Shown: piece after piece, positions 62,504-64,000 of the stretch | How the letters are laid out: each line of letters opens with the position of its first letter | Numbering within the stretch: position 1 is the stretch's first letter | Source: JAZKHE01 sp040385525 | GTDB lineage: Bacteria; Bacteroidota; Bacteroidia; UBA4408 | Assembly (NCBI GenBank): GCA_040385525.1 | Contig: JAZKHE010000011.1 | Location: 248,001 to 312,000, forward strand | DNA length: 64,000 bases | Direction of reading: 5' to 3' | Notes under the pieces: model-generated | Seen by the model: the letters and a program-made list of their open reading frames with translations, nothing else | Told to the model about the DNA's origin: nothing | The model's database searches: none | Translations under genes and position numbers: made by a program

Positions 62504-64000
62504 TTATTTGATACGTGAATATACAAATAGCGAATCATTACCTATATTGGTCCACGGAATTGAGAAAAGCTTTTCGCCTCGGTTTTTTTTAACGAAACAG
62601 GGGTAATCTAGGCATTTTTCTTCTGCTAAACTTAACAAGAAATAAATTTTATCTTTAGTAAGTTCTGATTTGTTAAACGCTTGGCAAATATACTGGTTAG
62701 CTGATTTAGAGCTACATGGATAAATTCCATAACCAATAAGTTTTTTGTCAAAAACATAAGCTAAACCCATCAATTCTGTTGAAGTACAGAATGCTAAAGG
62801 TTTTGAAGCTGAAATGGAATTAGCTAACAAGGTTAAATTGTTTTTTAAATCTTTATCTATATAAATAGTCTCGTTCGTTGTCTTTATATAAAGTGGCTCT
62901 GTTTGAGTATATAAAGTACCATTAACTCTATAAGGTTCAGTAACTGTTGCGGTATAAACATTAAGGCAGCTTTTTATTACAAATGCAAACAACAGAAGCA
63001 ACAACAAAATATTGAAATTTGGATTTATTGTTTTTACATATAAAAAACATATAAATGCTAAAATAAACCAAGTGCTTAAATGAAATATGATTTGAATATG
63101 TATGAAATTAGTAGATCCTAAAGCACAAATAATTGGAAAAAATAGAAATAAAATTACTATGAAACATTTTTCAGTAAACTGAAATGAAAATTTTCTTTTT
63201 TGTTGTAGCAACCAATTACTAACTAAAATAATTGTGATTAGAAATACCATGATTATATAGACTACAGTCTGTGTTCCAATATGTTTTATACCTGAAACAA
63301 AATATTCTTTCTCATAAAGAATATACATTAGAGATAAAAATACTCCTATAAATATAATATTTGCTATATTAAATAACCAGTTATATTGTTTTTGTAATAG
63401 TAACACTAAACAGAAAGTAAGAATTAATAATGTGTATTTATAATTACTTAAATGGTATTGCCAAATATCTTTACAACCAAAAATATAATTACCCACAAGA
63501 TCCCAAATATTATGGGCAGTTGATTGAGATAAAATAGAAAGTTCGTTATAATAATCTTTAATAAAATAGATAGGAGTTAGGGGCAGAGATATTAATGTTA
63601 TTGTAGCAATTACAGAAAGTAATACTATGACTAGGTTTACAAAAAAATAATTCTTAATAGTTTTAAAATGAAAAAATTGGGTAATTAAATAGGTTAAAAA
63701 AAATAATAAAGAGTTAGGGGCTTTCACATAAAATTGAAAAGCTAAAATAACTCCTAGTATAGCACTTAGAATAAAAATTCTTTTTTTATTTGTTATGTTT
63801 ACTGAAATAAGTAAAATAAGAGCCAAAAAAACATTTCCAAAAATTAATGTGTAGTGGTTGTATGATAAAGTTTGTGGGCCTAAGCCATAACTTGCTAAAC
63901 TACCGATTGAAGTAATTAGACCAAGAGTAATTAAATTTAATTTATAATTTTCGTGCTTAAAAAAGTTAAACTTATTTAGCCATTTTATTACAGCATAACT
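62504..64000 (-). CDS. Multi-pass membrane protein, probable GT-C-type glycosyltransferase, 5' truncated by window edge
   Basis: The frame runs without a stop to the right edge; 498 residues are visible, and the real start lies outside. The codon at 63826 (TTG) is internal, since upstream residues (GLGPQTLSYNHYTLIFGN, about 63790-63885 in reverse) continue a membrane protein. About ten hydrophobic segments and a soluble C-terminal ~120 residues (from about 63000 down) fit a GT-C or polymer-export protein such as ArnT/DPM-dependent transferases, but no family motif is firm. The 220-nt gap after it (62284-62503) shows no gene or clear structure. Confidence 0.6.
   Translation of the reverse strand, partial: SYAVIKWLNKFNFFKHENYKLNLITLGLITSIGSLASYGLGPQTLSYNHYTLIFGNVFLALILLISVNITNKKRIFILSAILGVILAFQFYVKAPNSLLFFLTYLITQFFHFKTIKNYFFVNLVIVLLSVIATITLISLPLTPIYFIKDYYNELSILSQSTAHNIWDLVGNYIFGCKDIWQYHLSNYKYTLLILTFCLVLLLQKQYNWLFNIANIIFIGVFLSLMYILYEKEYFVSGIKHIGTQTVVYIIMVFLITIILVSNWLLQQKRKFSFQFTEKCFIVILFLFFPIICALGSTNFIHIQIIFHLSTWFILAFICFLYVKTINPNFNILLLLLLFAFVIKSCLNVYTATVTEPYRVNGTLYTQTEPLYIKTTNETIYIDKDLKNNLTLLANSISASKPLAFCTSTELMGLAYVFDKKLIGYGIYPCSSKSANQYICQAFNKSELTKDKIYFLLSLAEEKCLDYPCFVKKNRGEKLFSIPWTNIGNDSLFVYSRIK

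Noticed and set aside
1..64000. CRISPR arrays, tRNA and rRNA genes, prophage
   Set aside because: No regular spaced direct repeats, no recognisable tRNA cloverleaf or rRNA signature, and no phage structural or transposase genes were found by reading both strands.

Overview
The window is a low-G+C (about 30% by eye) bacterial chromosome segment from the phylum Bacteroidota. The evidence is a type IX secretion (T9SS) gene set (PorV2/PorU2-like pair, two PorE-like OmpA proteins, a cargo protein with a T9SS type A sorting tail), Bacteroidota-style promoters (-7 box TAnnTTTG), patatin/beta-barrel and PASTA/Ddl/RluA neighbourhoods typical of the class, and three kinds of intergenic palindromic repeat resembling those I know from other Bacteroidota genomes. 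I cannot name the genus. No rRNA, tRNA, CRISPR array, insertion sequence with a transposase, or prophage was seen.

Layout. 1-3.7 kb: the end of an inositol-monophosphatase-like gene, then a leftward operon of Na+/solute symporter, HisKA_2 histidine kinase and response regulator. 3.7-8.7 kb: recR, a glycosyltransferase fused to a shortened polyprenyl-phosphate sugar transferase, and accessory genes. 8.8-15.8 kb: a lipoyl acyltransferase (E2), two tandem PorE-like proteins, a degenerate DUF2064-like protein and ribosomal protein S20. 15.9-22.4 kb: radC, a surface-sugar operon (UDP-GlcNAc 2-epimerase, deacetylase, GNAT/FemAB-like), uracil phosphoribosyltransferase and a YjjG-type nucleotidase. 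22.4-26.9 kb: accessory genes and repeats (nitroreductase, class C beta-lactamase-like hydrolase, lipoprotein, RelE/ParE-type pair). 27-33.5 kb: an operon with a double-length D-Ala-D-Ala ligase, a PASTA protein, a T9SS cargo protein and an RluA-type pseudouridine synthase. 33.5-40.8 kb: leftward genes for a patatin-beta-barrel protein, a signal-less metal/cobalamin-receptor protein coupled to a cystathionine beta-synthase-like enzyme, envelope proteins, PurS and phosphatidylserine synthase. 40.9-47 kb: porV2-porU2. 47-51 kb: PAS histidine kinase, an orphan gene, an M23 peptidase. 51-54.2 kb: a ZapB-like coiled coil, ZapA, a candidate structured RNA, RNase Y and a Wzz-like protein. 54.2-64 kb: a leftward O-antigen/polysaccharide cluster (O-antigen ligase, WecA/WbpL-like initiator, WbpV-like epimerase, three glycosyltransferase-type proteins, QdtA/QdtB-like 3-amino-sugar enzymes, a methyltransferase), running off the right edge and interrupted by a GxxExxY gene.

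The strongest oddities are the tandem Ddl fusion, the glycosyltransferase fused to a sugar transferase lacking its catalytic middle, the structured region between zapA and rny (candidate 6S/Flavo-1 RNA), the two-state hairpin repeat present in two copies, a short relic of a PorU2-like 3' end, and the duplicated PorE-like genes. Several gene starts are moved here to internal ATGs on the basis of signal peptides, domain starts or promoter position. All functions are read from sequence motifs by eye, with no database search.
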